The position numbers and the translations under genes were made by a program. Positions 11,560 to 22,335 of a stretch of 64,000 nt of DNA are shown one piece after another. The DNA comes from Microstegium vimineum. Its lineage: Eukaryota; Streptophyta; Magnoliopsida; Poales; Poaceae. Under the pieces are notes generated by a model. The model was not told the DNA's origin, ran no database searches, and was given only the letters and a program-made list of their open reading frames with translations. Position 1 is the stretch's first letter. Every line of letters starts with the position of its first letter. Location: positions 22,274,350 through 22,338,349 of the forward strand of contig CM039120.1 in assembly GCA_022036555.1 (NCBI GenBank), written 5' to 3'.

Positions 11560-12215
11560 TGAAGGGTCGAGATGGCGGACTAGAGGGGGGGGAATAGTCC
11601 TTTCTAAAACTTAAGCGCTCCGGCTAACCGAATCAAATGCGGAATTAAAACTATCATTCTAGCCAATACTACACCCCTCTATCTATTACTCTAGCACCTA
11701 ACAAAGTATGTCTATTATGCTAACTAAGGTGCCAAGCTAGGAAGCTCATCTAAACAAGTCTAGGCTGCAAGGTCACACAAACCTAAGCAACTAGTAGTCT
11801 AATCAAACCGGGGAGCTCTAGTAAGCAAAGCACAAAGCACAAAGCACCTAAGCTCACTAGCAACACTCAATAGCAAGGCTACACAAGCCTAACTAGAGAG
11901 CTCAACTTACTTAACTATAAAAACTAAGCAATGTGACTAACAAGACTACTCAAGCCAATTAGTCACTCAAGATCTTACTTCTAAGCTACACAAGCTAGAA
12001 GGTAACTAAGCAAGTCACACAAGCTAAACTAGATACACGAGCAACAACTACTCACTAGCACAAGTATATGAAAGTAAATACAAGCTAGTGATTTGGAGAA
12101 TGCAAACCACCGAGAAGATGTACAAGGTTGACATGGTGATTTTTCTCCCGTGGTTCACTTGGTCGCCACCAAGCTAGTCTCTGTTGTATCGGCTCACTCA
12201 CTTCGAGGTTTACGA

Positions 12216-12226
12216 CTTTTTATAGG
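12216..12226 (-). promoter_or_regulatory. TATA box of the element E LTR
   Basis: CCTATAAAAAG on the - strand, conserved in the other LTR at 54570-54580. It puts the U3 region at about 12226-14008 and R/U5 at about 11560-12190. Confidence 0.6.
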
Positions 12227-12701
12227 CCTCACCGCTTAACCACCGCAAGGGTTTCCGCCTAACCAACACAAGATGAGGGCACTCAACGATACCTTCAACT
12301 AGAGTTGCTCTTCGCGATCTCCCGCGGGGCGAGCACAACACCCCTCACAAATCTCTTCTCCGGAGCCACGCACAAGCTTCTTGCGTGCTTCGACGGAGCC
12401 TCAAACACCAAGCCGTCTAGGAGGTGGCAACCTCCAAGAGTAACAAGCACCACGAGTTTGCAAGTCGATCACCTAGTGCCACACGAAGCTATCTCTCAAA
12501 GCAATGCACTAGTAATCGCTCTCTCACACAATCGAATGATCTCTACCAAGTGTATGTGAGTTAGAGGGCTTCCCAAGCACACCAACACAAGCCACAAAGG
12601 CCCTAGGGTGCTCAACGACCGGCCAAGGGCAGCCACCAAGTCTACTTATAGAGGGAGGGGAAAACTAGCCGTTTCCCCATCTCTAACGGTTGTCTGGACG
12701 G

Positions 12702-13210
12702 CTCCGGACGCAATCTACAGTAGAGGTCCGGACCAATACAGACGCGTCCAGACCTTTAGAGATGCTGCGTTCGGATCTTTAGAGACGCTGCGTCCGGACT
12801 GCATAGTGCGTCCGGACCAGCACAGCCCGCACGGAAACGTTCGTATCTCTTAGTTCCGAATTCCGATTTCGATGATCTTGGACTTTTTAGAAAGCTAACC
12901 CAGAGGCCTACACATCCCTCAAGTCCATTTGATCCATATCATAATGAATCAAAGCAGTATTTCATTTCAAGATCTTCTCTTTGGTGCACTCGCCGATCTC
13001 TGCCACGTGTGTCCGGACGCATGCAACAGTACCACTCCGTACTAAAGCCCGTTGCGTCCAGACCTGAGCAGAGAGCTCCCCGAGAGCTCATTTCTTTCGG
13101 ACAGGCATCCAAAATTCCCTGTCCGGACGGCAAACAGCGTCCGGACCTCCTCAGTTAGCACAACACAGTCACGGGGGCAGGCGACCGGACGCAACGCCGA
13201 TGGTCCGGAC
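12702..13210. promoter_or_regulatory. Cluster of palindromic GTCCGGAC octamers in the U3 of element E
   Basis: Seven exact copies lie at 12726, 12792, 12810, 13011, 13121, 13139 and 13203, with about ten one- or two-base variants between and beyond them (such as CGTCCAGAC). The octamer is its own reverse complement. The cluster sits about 500-1,000 bp upstream of the TATA box, an enhancer-like position. Confidence 0.65.
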
Positions 13211-14008
13211 CGCCCAAGCCCCAGCATCTGGAGTCCTCATACTCGGACAGACCTAGGGTTTGGTTCCCGACCCAAACGCAATGGTCTGGACACCCAAAAC
13301 CCCTAGCGTCCGGAGCTCGGTTTTCAGCCAAGACTCCTCCACACTTCTTCCTTTGCTTCTCATGTGCTAACACAAATGTGTTCTTCACCTTGTGCATGTG
13401 TGTTAGCATTTTCACGATCATTTTTAAAGCATTTTCACTTGCTCTTACCGTGTCACTCGATCCTAATTCATCGCAAAGTTAGATCGCTCACGGTGGCACT
13501 AGATAACCGATATGCAAACAAGTTTGCTCCTCTTGATAGTACGGCTATCTATCCTAAACCCGGCCATAATCTTCTCTACACACCTATGACCGGTGAAATG
13601 AAATTCCCTATGGTTATACCTTTACCTTGCGCATTCCATTCCATCTCCTTCTCCAATGTTGATGCAACACATGCACCAACCTATCACCAAATGATATGAT
13701 CCACTTCATATCATCACGTGACTGTATTGGTTCATCGATCTTGACCCCACTTGCTCTTCACCGTTGCGTCGGTCCATCGGCGGCAAGCATCACCCGCTTG
13801 CCCTTCACACTTGCAACCGGTCCATCAAGCCAAGCCTCATCTAGATCTTCTCCACCTTGATCACATGACTCCATGTCATGTCTCATGTGCAATAAGCTCC
13901 TTCATCACACAATCATATGTGAACTAATCTCCTGTGTATATATTACTTGAACACATATTAGTTCACCTAGGTTGTCACTCAATTACCAAAATCACATAGA
14001 GACTCTCA

Positions 14009-14022
14009 ATCTCCCCCTTTTT
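14009..14022 (-). other. Polypurine tract of element E
   Basis: AAAAAGGGGGAGAT on the - strand directly precedes the LTR start TGAGAGTCTC. Confidence 0.8.
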
Positions 14023-15374
14023 GGTAATTGATGACAACTCTACAAAGATATGGAAATTAAGATCTTTTTGGACATTATGCCATTTATCCAACATTTAAGC
14101 TCTATACCAAGATTTGGATAAATGCCACACAAATCCGACTTGGTAGTAATAGCTCCTCCTACATGTGTGTTCACAAAGGTTTGAATTAAGCTTTGCACAC
14201 ATGTATGAATATTAAATTGTGGGAGTGCTAGCACTACTAAGTGATGCTAAGGGATATAGGATAAACCTTTGAAGATACTCAATGTAGTTGCACTTTGAAG
14301 TTCATCCTTAGCACCACCATGGTTAGCTAGATACCACAAAGACACTAGAAACCCCGTGAGATCAACATTATAAGCACGGTTTCTAGATAACATTTGAAGG
14401 AACAAATATTATATCTAGCTTACCAACCTATGCATGCTAGTTTATCAAGTCATCATACAAGTCCTATAACTAGCATACATCACACAAGCATGCATATAAT
14501 GATAATACTTATGCAATATGCAAGCAATCACATGAGTATGCACATCTCAAATGCAATCAATCAAGTTCATGAGCTTGCTCCCCCTACTTGTGTGCATCTC
14601 TTAGTCCAACACTTTGATCCTTTGATCTTGTTCCCTTATGTCCATGTCCATGTCTCTCTCCCTCTTAGTGCATTTCCATTCACTAATATATCTTTGTTCA
14701 CTATTCTCTCCCCCTTTGACATCAATTTCCATAAAAGGTATGCTCATATTGATGCAAAGGTTGAACTAGGGTAGATGGTTGATACTTGTATCTTTTCATT
14801 TTTGATGGACACTAACATCTATGTATTGGAATGACTCTTCATGAAAGATCATCGACCATTATACCATTGAGTAGGGCAACTCCCCTTTGGTCAAAGCAAA
14901 TGTCATCCAAATAAGCTTTGCAAGCAAGAGAACTTTGATTTGATCACTTCAAGTTGAGGATCACTTGTTAACTTGTAGGATATCACTTGTGAGATTACCA
15001 CTTGTAGAATTATTTGAATTAACTCAATGTGGATCATCACAAGTATGCTAGAACTAGACATCTTTTGCAAGTACCAATATGAAGGTTGATACTATTTGAA
15101 AGATTAGCATAAGTCTAGATACCATTTGTAGGTTACATCTTGATATCCATTTGCATTGTTGTCTTGTGCTTGAACTAGATTCATCTTCATGAGCTTCTAC
15201 GTTTGACTTGAACTATAATGAATAGCATAAGCTTTCAAGTCCGGTTTAAACCCTCTCTAAGCTTGTTCACACACATTAAGCGGTTATCTTAATTATAGAG
15301 GTTGTACTTGTCACTTGATTGCAATCCAAAATAGATCAAGTACTTGGGTTTACTAGCTCATGAAACATACTCAT
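14009..15374 (-). other. 3' internal region of element E, non-coding
   Basis: No long ORF and no pol motif on either strand. Two further purine runs lie on the - strand: GATGTCAAAGGGGGAGAG at about 14706-14723 and AGTAGGGGGAGCAAGC at about 14576-14591. The first closely matches one in element A at about 57007-57024. Element Y is inserted after CTCAT (15370-15374). Confidence 0.6.
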
Positions 15375-15875
15375 TGTTGACACCGTTTTTCGGCACGTGT
15401 CAAATGAATTAAGACTTGTGTTGATCGGTAGCTGTTTTCTATCGGCATCGGAAAGTTATCAGTTGAGTTTGCCAATGAGGAAGAATGCTGCAGGAAAGAT
15501 AGGTTGTTACCGATGGAGGCTGGATGATTCTTACCGATAAGGGTTAATCGGTGAAGTCAAATCGCCTGAGCTGCAAAGATGCTGATGCCGATTGCCGATG
15601 AGGAGATGTTGCCAATGTCGATTGCCGATAAGGGTTGAGTGGTGAAGACAAGTTACCAGTAAGGGGTTGCCAATCGGAAAGTGTTATCGATGCCGATGGG
15701 CATGGAGTGCCGACAGGTACAGGGTGACTTAGCCTTGGACGTCAGCAAGGGATAGCTGATGGTGAAAAAAGGAAGTCGCGGATTGAAGGGGTCTGCCGAT
15801 GGAAAGTTTTCATCGAAAGAAGGACATAAGGAAAATGGTGATTTTATACCAGTATTATTATGGTAGTTTGAGTCT

Positions 15876-15968
15876 GACTCTTGCGTGAGTCGTTTGTTTT
15901 CCTTTAAAATAGGTGTGTTGGTTTAGGAAAATAATATTGTTATTTTAGATCCGACTCCTACGCGAGTC
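15876..15968 (+). promoter_or_regulatory. Twin GACTC-N6-GAGTC stem-loops upstream of the TATA box (Y 5' LTR)
   Basis: GACTCTTGCGTGAGTC (15876-15891) and GACTCCTACGCGAGTC (15953-15968) are 77 bp apart, each followed by a similar TTTCCTTTAAA...TAGG run. They look like a tandem duplication of one module. The right LTR of Y keeps both, and in Z the left arm has become GGCTC. The position just upstream of the TATA box fits a transcription-factor site (GAGTCA resembles bZIP sites), but that is inference. Confidence 0.5.
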
Positions 15969-16043
15969 AGTTTTCCTTAAAGTTAGGAGTTTGTTTTAGG
16001 AAAGGTACAGGGTCGTGTCTCTGTGCAACACTCCATGCGGGAG

Positions 16044-16051
16044 TATAAATA
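16044..16051 (+). promoter_or_regulatory. TATA box, Y 5' LTR
   Basis: TATAAATA, conserved at the same place in all four Y and Z LTRs (16044, 41208, 18190, 30280). Confidence 0.7.
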
Positions 16052-16523
16052 TGTGCCCAAGGGCTGCGTGTAGATACAATCAATCCAATCAAAAATCAAA
16101 TCAATTTACTCCTATTCTACTTTTATCACAATTTACCCTTTATTGCATTAGTCTTAGTTCATCTACGAGTTCTTCAAGCTTCGACGGGCTGCATCATCTT
16201 GATCTCCGTCAAATACTTGCAAGTTCCGCGTGGGAGTACCTCTGAGCTTTGACATCCGAGCGCATCGCTGTTGTCTCGTTCAGCTTTGCTCTAGTTATCC
16301 TGATCAAGTTCCAATCTTGGCATCCGGGCGTATCGTCGTCGTCTTTATTGAATCTTGTTCTAGTTATCGTCCTTGTCGATTAACTGGTCAAATCGACTGG
16401 CACGCCTCCGGATATCGAATTTCGGGTATAAGCCCAAGGTGTTCGGAGATCCTGACGCTTTTTGTGGCAACACCTCTTTTGGCACGCCCAGTGGGACTCG
16501 ATTAATCAAATTATACATCTATC

Positions 16524-17439
16524 ATGGGTGATATCTCCGACGTTAACCAGAGGAACGTCATTGAAGTCTCCGAGGCCGATCTAAAAGATGATCAGAAGCT
16601 GGCCATGGAACGGGCTATGGAGGAGTACAAGCAATTGTATCTGAAATCCTTCAGCATAAGCAGGAGCGGCGAAGCAATCTAGAAGCAAGATCCGTCGTTG
16701 CCATGGCAGGTGACATATGACGCCAATCCTGGTAAGTTACAAGAGATAGTTAATTCTGCTCTAAGTCAAGCATTAATTAGCCACTCCAGTGTGCTGTCCA
16801 ATACTGTCTACAATGTTGTCATGCAATCATTCAAAGAAGGACATGCGCCTCAATATATTGGTCCAGCGTATCATCAACCTGGATCGGCATCTACAAGCCC
16901 ATCGGCAGCCCCAATGGTGTTTTCCACTCCTGTGGAGCCGTCTGCCGATGTGGCTACACCGCCAAGACCGAACCCTGGCAGCATCACCAAGCTCAATACA
17001 GATCCAGTGGCGTCGGCAACTTCAGGACCTGCTATCCAGAGTCAATCAGCTCCCACTAACTGGTGGGGATACAATATGCCTCCAAATCTACCTGCTAGTT
17101 CTAATTTGGTGCAGTGAGATAGCTCAGCTTGGAAGGACTCTATGGCATCGGCAACGCAATCACAGCCGGTGGCCCCTATGATGCATTACTATGCGCCCTC
17201 TCCAACTGTGCAAGAGCCATCAGAAGATTTTCAACTAATTCCTAAAATACCTCTGATGCCACCATCGGCAAGCCTTATGCCGATGCAACACGCTACAGGA
17301 GCTGGAAGCCAACCTATGGTTGCAAATCCTCAAGTCGGAGTGCTAGTTCCCCAAGGTAATCTGATGATTGATTGCTCCAGGATACAAGAGCAACATGCTC
17401 CAGTTAGCTATCAGCCATCGGTAAGTCACATGCCGATGA
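16524..17439 (+). pseudogene. Element Y ORF1, 5' part (split by Z)
   Basis: The ATG at 16524 is the counterpart of Z's ORF1 start. It encodes the N-terminal Gag-like protein rich in Pro, Ser, Ala and Gln, with an opening M-G-D...V-N-Q-R-N-V-I-E-V. Two stops interrupt it (TAG 16679-16681 and TGA 17115-17117). Element Z inserted after GATGA (17435-17439), and the reading frame resumes at 30713. The protein has no capsid or zinc-knuckle motif of its own. Its role is unknown; by position it is an N-terminal Gag extension or separate ORF as in other Tat elements. Confidence 0.8.
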
Positions 17440-17514
17440 TGTTGATACCGTTTTTCGACACGTGTCAAGTGGGCTGAGGCTTGACTGGTCAATGGCCGTT
17501 CTCCATCGGCATCG

Positions 17515-17880
17515 GGAAAATTTTGAGCCGATGTTGCCGATGGGAGACTGCTGCAGAGGACCAAGTGCATTGCCGATGGAGGCTAGATGATCTTTGCCGA
17601 CAAAGGTTAATTGGTGAAGTCTTGCTGAAGCTAATTGCCAATGAAGAGTCATTGCCGATGCCCGGTGAAGAGTCATTGCCGATGGCCGATAAAGAGTCAT
17701 TGCCGATTGCCGATGAGATTATTGCCGATTGCCGATGAGGAATTATTGCCGATTGCTGATGAAGGGTGGTTGCCGATTGCCGATAGGGGATGATTGGTGA
17801 AGACAGTTACCCGCACGAGGTCGCTAATTGGTAATGTTGCCGATTGCCGATCGGGAAAGTGTTGCCGATGCTGATGGGCG
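17515..17880. repeat. Dense CCGAT/ATCGG array in the Z LTR
   Basis: About 19 copies of the pentamer CCGAT or its complement lie in about 370 bp, partly as near-tandem ATTGCCGATG units. The other LTR (about 29613-29970) has the same array with one 8-bp difference, so replication slippage has acted on it. Confidence 0.7.
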
Positions 17881-18189
17881 TAACTTAGCGCTTGGTCGCA
17901 GCAGGAGGTTGCCGGTGGTCAAAAGAAGGAAGGCGCGGATTAAAGGGATCTGCCGATGGAAAGCTTCCATCGAGGATAAGTATAAGGAAACTGGTGTTTT
18001 ACCAGTATTATTATTATGGTAGTTTGAGTCCGGCTCTTGCATGAGTCGTTTATTTATTTCCTTTAAAATAGGTGTGTTTAGGGAATAAATATTATTATCC
18101 GGCTCCTGCGCGAGTCAGTTTCCTTTAAAATAGGAGTTTGTTTTAGGAAGGATACGTGTCGTGTCTTTGTACAACTCTCCATGCGGGAG

Positions 18190-18197
18190 TATAAATA
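18190..18197 (+). promoter_or_regulatory. TATA box, Z 5' LTR
   Basis: TATAAATA at the position shared by all Y and Z LTRs. Confidence 0.7.
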
Positions 18198-18669
18198 TGT
18201 GCCCGAGGGCTATGGAATAAAAAATCAATCCAATTCAAAACAAACCAATTTTATCTTATTCTACCTTTTATCGCAATTTACCCTTCTATGCATTAGTTAT
18301 AGTTTTCAATGAGTTCTTCAAGCTTTCGACGGGCTGCATCACCCTGATCTCCGTCAAATCCTTGCTAGTTCCGCGTGGGTGTACCTCTGAGCTTTGGCAA
18401 TCCGGGCGCATCGCTGTTTGCCTCGTTCAGGTCTGCTCTAGTTATCCTTGATCAATCTGAGCCTTGACGTCCGGGCACATCGTTGTCGTCTCGTTCAGTT
18501 TGTTCTAGTTATCATCCTTGTTGATTGATTGGTCAAATCGACTGCCACGCCTCCGGAATACCAAGCTTTGGGTAATAGCCCGAGGTGTTCACAGATCTGA
18601 CGCTTTTTGTGTCAACACCTCTTTTGGCACGCTCGGTGGGACCCGATTATACAGATCTACACATTCGGC

Positions 18670-19830
18670 ATGGGTGATCACGCCGATGTCAACCAGAGGA
18701 ATGTCATTGAAGTTTCTAAGGCCGATCTGAAAGATGATCAGAAGCAGGCCATGGAGCGGGCTATGGAGGAATACAAGCAGCTCTATCTCAAGTCCTTCAG
18801 CCTCAGCAGGAGCGGCGAAGCAATTCAGAAACAAGATCCGCCGTTGCCACGGCAGGTCACGTACGATGCCAACCCTGGTAAGCTACAAGAGATGGTTAAT
18901 GCCGCTGTAAGTCAAGCTTTGATTAACCACTCCAGCGTGTTGTCCAATACTGTCTACAATGCCATCGCGCAAACATTCAAAGAAGGGCATGCATTGCGAT
19001 ATGTCGGTCCAGCGTACCATCAACCTGGATTGGCATCTACGAGCGCATCGGCAGCCCCAATGGCGTCTTCCACCCCTGTGGAACCGTCCGCCGATGTGGC
19101 TACATCACCAAGGCCGAACGCTGGCGACATCACCAAGCTCAACCCAGATCCATCCGCGTCAGCAACTTCGGGACCAGCCCCTGCTAAGTGGTGGGGATAC
19201 GGTATGGCTCCGAATCTATATGTTGGTTCTAATCTGGTGCAGGGAGATAGTTCAGCCTGGAGGAACTCTACGGCGTCGGCAATGCAGTCACAGCCGATGG
19301 CCCATATGATGCACAACTCTGCACCTGCTCCAACCATACAAGTGCCATCAGATGATCTCCAAGTAATCCCCAAGATACCTCTGATGCCACCATCGGCAAG
19401 CTCTGTGCTGATGCAACACATTATAACCACCGGCAGTCAATCTCTGGTGGCAAATTCTCAAGCTGGAGTGCCGGTCCCCCAGGGTAATCTGGTGATTAAT
19501 TGCTCTAGAATTCAAGAGCCGCATGCTCCGGTCAGCTATCAACCATTGGTAAGTCATATGCCGATGCTTTATAATCCTGGATGGGTCAACCAGCCACCGG
19601 CTCAGCAGCCTGGCGTGTCAATGTATCATTATGGAGGCCCAACTTACACTCAGAGCGGACCGTCGGTACAACAACCGACGAATGTGACAGTTCAGCCAAA
19701 TCCGCCAAGTGTGCAGAACTATCCATCAGTAAGTCAACCGATGCATAGTGTTCAGATGACTGGTGCTGCGCCAGCGACTACTGCACATCTTCAAGAGGCG
19801 CGTCAGCCGACTCCACCAGTCGACAATTAG
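18670..19830 (+). CDS. Element Z ORF1, N-terminal Gag-like protein (386 aa, intact)
   Basis: The ATG at 18670 is chosen because the open frame upstream lies partly inside the LTR; the same ATG is present in Y. The product opens with a charged helix-like segment (D-L-K-D-D-Q-K-Q...R-A-M-E-E-Y-K-Q). A roughly 300-residue region rich in Pro, Ser, Gln, Ala and Met follows, with repeated P-M, Q-P and N-P-G pieces, and looks disordered. No known domain, signal peptide or membrane segment is seen. It ends at TAG (19828-19830), and one codon later, in the same frame, ORF2 begins. It may be a Gag N-terminal domain or a separate RNA-binding or assembly protein; the function is unproven. Confidence 0.7.
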   Translation: MGDHADVNQRNVIEVSKADLKDDQKQAMERAMEEYKQLYLKSFSLSRSGEAIQKQDPPLPRQVTYDANPGKLQEMVNAAVSQALINHSSVLSNTVYNAIAQTFKEGHALRYVGPAYHQPGLASTSASAAPMASSTPVEPSADVATSPRPNAGDITKLNPDPSASATSGPAPAKWWGYGMAPNLYVGSNLVQGDSSAWRNSTASAMQSQPMAHMMHNSAPAPTIQVPSDDLQVIPKIPLMPPSASSVLMQHIITTGSQSLVANSQAGVPVPQGNLVINCSRIQEPHAPVSYQPLVSHMPMLYNPGWVNQPPAQQPGVSMYHYGGPTYTQSGPSVQQPTNVTVQPNPPSVQNYPSVSQPMHSVQMTGAAPATTAHLQEARQPTPPVDN

Positions 19831-19833
19831 CCA

Positions 19834-22335
19834 ATGAGTCGGCAAGAGCAGGACACGTACTGGGTCGGTAAGATTGCCAAAGTCATGAAAGAGCAATTCG
19901 GCATTAAACCCAAGGTCAACACATACTCCTATCGGACTTCGTACCCTCCTGCATATGACTTGATTCCTCTTCCAAATCGGTACAAGGTGCCCGATTTTAC
20001 CAAGTTCTCCGGCCAAGACGACACGTCAACAATGGAGCACATCAACCGCTTCATTATCCAGTGCGGAGAAGATGCTAGCAGGGAGGAATTAAGGGTGAGA
20101 TTGTTCTCTTCATCATTGTCTGGATCGGCATTCACATGGTTCATATCATTGCCTCCAAATTCTATAATTACATGGGCCGATCTGGAGAGGCAATTTCACA
20201 AGTACTTCTTTGCTGGCATACATCAGAAGAAACTTACCGATTTGGTCAAAATGAGGCAACGCAACGACGAATCGGTAGAGAGTTTTGTGCAAAGGCTGTG
20301 GGACGTGAATAACAAGTGCTACAGTCTGGTGCTTGATTATCGGCAACTGGCAGATTTGGCCTTCCAAGGGTTACTGCCGCACATCAAGGACAAGTACGCG
20401 TCCCAAGAGTTTGAGAGCCTAAGTCACCTGGTGCAGAGGATTGCCGATCAGGATATCAAAGCCTTTGAACCCAGGAAGACTTGGAACAAGAAGGTGACCT
20501 TCATCGGGAAAGAAGAAGACTCTGGATCGGATGAAGAGCTGAATGTCGATGCGGCCGAATGGGTGAAGGATAAGAAGCCTGTGTCTTGTCCGTTCGGCCA
20601 AAAGGAGACTGAGAGATTCACCTTCAATATCACCAAGGCCGATAGGATGTTTGACTTATTGCTGCAAGAGGGGCGAATCAAGTTGGCGCCCAACCAAGTG
20701 ATTCCATCGGCCGAGGAGCTCAAGAAGATTAGGTATTGTAAGTGGCATAACGCAACCTCACACAGTACCAACGACTGCAAAGTATTCAGGCAGCAGTTGC
20801 AGTCAGAGATCGAATCTGGGCGTATCAAGTTTGAGAACTCTAAAGTCCAGAAACCGATGAAGATAGATCAGCACCCGTTCCCCAACAATATGGTGGAGAT
20901 CAGTGAAAAAACCAGAGTGCTGACATCGGGAGCTGCCAGAAGGAACTCATCGGTAGACCCTAACTACCAAGTGTCTGAGCACGGCGCAAGGAGGTTTGCC
21001 GATGACAGAAAAGGTAAGAATGTTGCCGATGAGGGTAACAGTGCCAACAGGGCTCCCGGGGTGGTGATCACTCACAAACAGCCAAGGCGAGATCATCGGC
21101 AATCACGTGAAGAACGGTATCGGCAAGAAGAAGAAGAGCATCGGGAATGGCTTCGACATAAAGACCACTAGAGGTGTCCCTTCTTCGTTCATTGCTGGGA
21201 GGAAGGCATCAAGCTGCCCACTGCCGATAACTGTCTAGAGTGCAATGGGTACTACGCTGCCGATCGGTCAGGTAAGAGACCTTGTTTTGATGATCAGGCA
21301 CCCAGGTACGCCAGGCCGCTCAGAGAGAACCGATCGGCACATGACCGACTGGGGGGCAAGCTCAGTGCCCATGATCGGCTTGGCAGGCGTGTTGACCAGG
21401 GGGAGCTGGAGGAGATGGCCAATGCTAGAGTGCCCGACGAAGAGATATTCTCCAGAGATCCCAACATTGGAAGAAGTGCCGATGTAAGCGGAGGAAAGCA
21501 GCACCAACCTGTCTGGAAGACCAAGCTTCCTCCATGGTGCCCTAAGGGTTTGACTAAGACCCAGAAGAGGAGGATTCAGCGCCAGCGCCGCGACGATCTG
21601 TATGACAGTGCAGAACCCTCGGGAGAGAAGAAATGGAAGCCGAAGCGTAAGGACAGGGACCCATCGGCAGATATAAACATGGTTGTCATGTTACCGATGG
21701 AATTCATGGCACCCGTCAGTGATGATGAAGAGGCCGCCGACATGGCACAATTGGTGCTGGATCCGATGACGGCCATCTTTGAAAAGCCTGCCGATGATGA
21801 GAGGCAGCACTTAAGGGCTCTGTTTGTTAAGGGCAAGGTGGATGGTCAGCCGATGACCAAGATGCTGGTGGATGGTGGCGCGTCGATCAATATAATGCCC
21901 TATGTCGTGTTCAGAAAGCTTGGCAAAGGTGACTAGGACTTAGTCGAGACCGACATGAAGCTCAAGGACTTCGAAGGCAATGTATCAACCGCCATGGGAG
22001 CCGTATGTGTTGACTTAACCATCGGCAGTAAGACTTTGCCGACAACGTTCTTTGTAATCAGCGGCAAAGGCACTTACAACTTGCTCCTCGGAAGGGATTG
22101 GATCCATGCTAATTGTTGTATCCCTTCTACTATGCATCAGAGTCTGGTACAGTGGATCGGAGACAGAATTGAGGTCGTCCGCGGTGAAGCCCCGTCTACT
22201 GTTGCATCGGCAGAGTTGGACACTTATGAGCAGACCAGGTGTATATCTGGCGAAGCCTGGGATAAAGAGTTCCTCAAAGTTGCCGATTACCGCATCAAGC
22301 CGATCCAAGCAGTCGGTCCTGAGGAGGAGTCTTAA
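19834..22335 (+). pseudogene. Element Z ORF2: Gag capsid and protease
   Basis: The ATG at 19834 follows ORF1's stop by one codon. Residues about 45-190 form the retrotrans_gag capsid (S-A-F-T-W-F...L-E-R-Q-F-H-K-Y-F). A zinc-knuckle variant C-x2-H-x4-H-x4-C lies at about residue 301, and a second Cys/His module (C-P-F-F-x-H-C...N-C-x-E-C) near 21177-21245. The retropepsin motif L-V-D-G-G-A-S is at about 21865-21885, with an L-L-G-R-D-W end at about 22085-22105. In-frame TAG stops at 21169-21171 (Trp in Y's equivalent) and 21934-21936 (Gln in Y) disable it. The ORF ends in TAA, whose last A starts ORF3. It would supply the capsid and the protease that matures the polyproteins. Confidence 0.88.

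Larger units (their letters stand above)
11560..14008 (-). repeat. 3' LTR of element E (2,449 bp)
   Basis: The + strand reads TGAAGGGTCGAGATGG...GACTCTCA. In element orientation it starts TGAGAGTCTC next to the polypurine tract and ends CCCTTCA. A minus-strand TATA box is at 12216-12226. Upstream of it in U3 lies a cluster of the palindrome GTCCGGAC (12726-13210). The ORFs at 12305-12559, 12608-12853, 13155-13421 and 13364-13699 lie inside the LTR, recur only in the other LTR copy, and have no domains. Confidence 0.9.
15375..16472 (+). repeat. 5' LTR of element Y
   Basis: Starts TGTTGACAC. The right copy ends GTGTCAACA, a 9-bp terminal inverted repeat, while this copy ends GTGGCAACA after one substitution. 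It is rich in CCGAT/ATCGG words. A TATA box is at 16044-16051 and paired GACTC...GAGTC stem-loops are at 15876-15891 and 15953-15968. Confidence 0.92.
17440..18617 (+). repeat. 5' LTR of element Z (1,178 bp)
   Basis: Starts TGTTGATAC (TGTTGACAC in the other copy) and ends GTGTCAACA. Between 17500 and 17900 it holds a dense run of GCCGATG-type words. It has a TATA box at 18190-18197, and the sequence TTTTGGCACGCTCGGTGGGA just after the LTR should contain the primer-binding site. I could not assign the tRNA. Confidence 0.92.

Noticed and set aside
12305..13699. Several ORFs between 12305 and 13699 that recur at 54659-55957
   Set aside because: They are inside the two LTRs of element E, so recurrence reflects the LTR pair and not a gene family.
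17515..17880. CRISPR-like or satellite array suggested by regular GCCGATG spacing
   Set aside because: Spacing is irregular, there are no unique spacers between fixed repeats, and the words occur throughout the element. This is a eukaryotic LTR.
17515..17880. Drought/cold response elements (DRE/CRT)
   Set aside because: The core DRE is (A/G)CCGAC; the repeated word here is GCCGAT, with only occasional GCCGAC.
17828..18022. Short ORFs in the Z LTR duplicated at 29924-30112
   Set aside because: LTR sequence; the duplication is the LTR pair, and the translation is driven by GCCGATG-type repeats.
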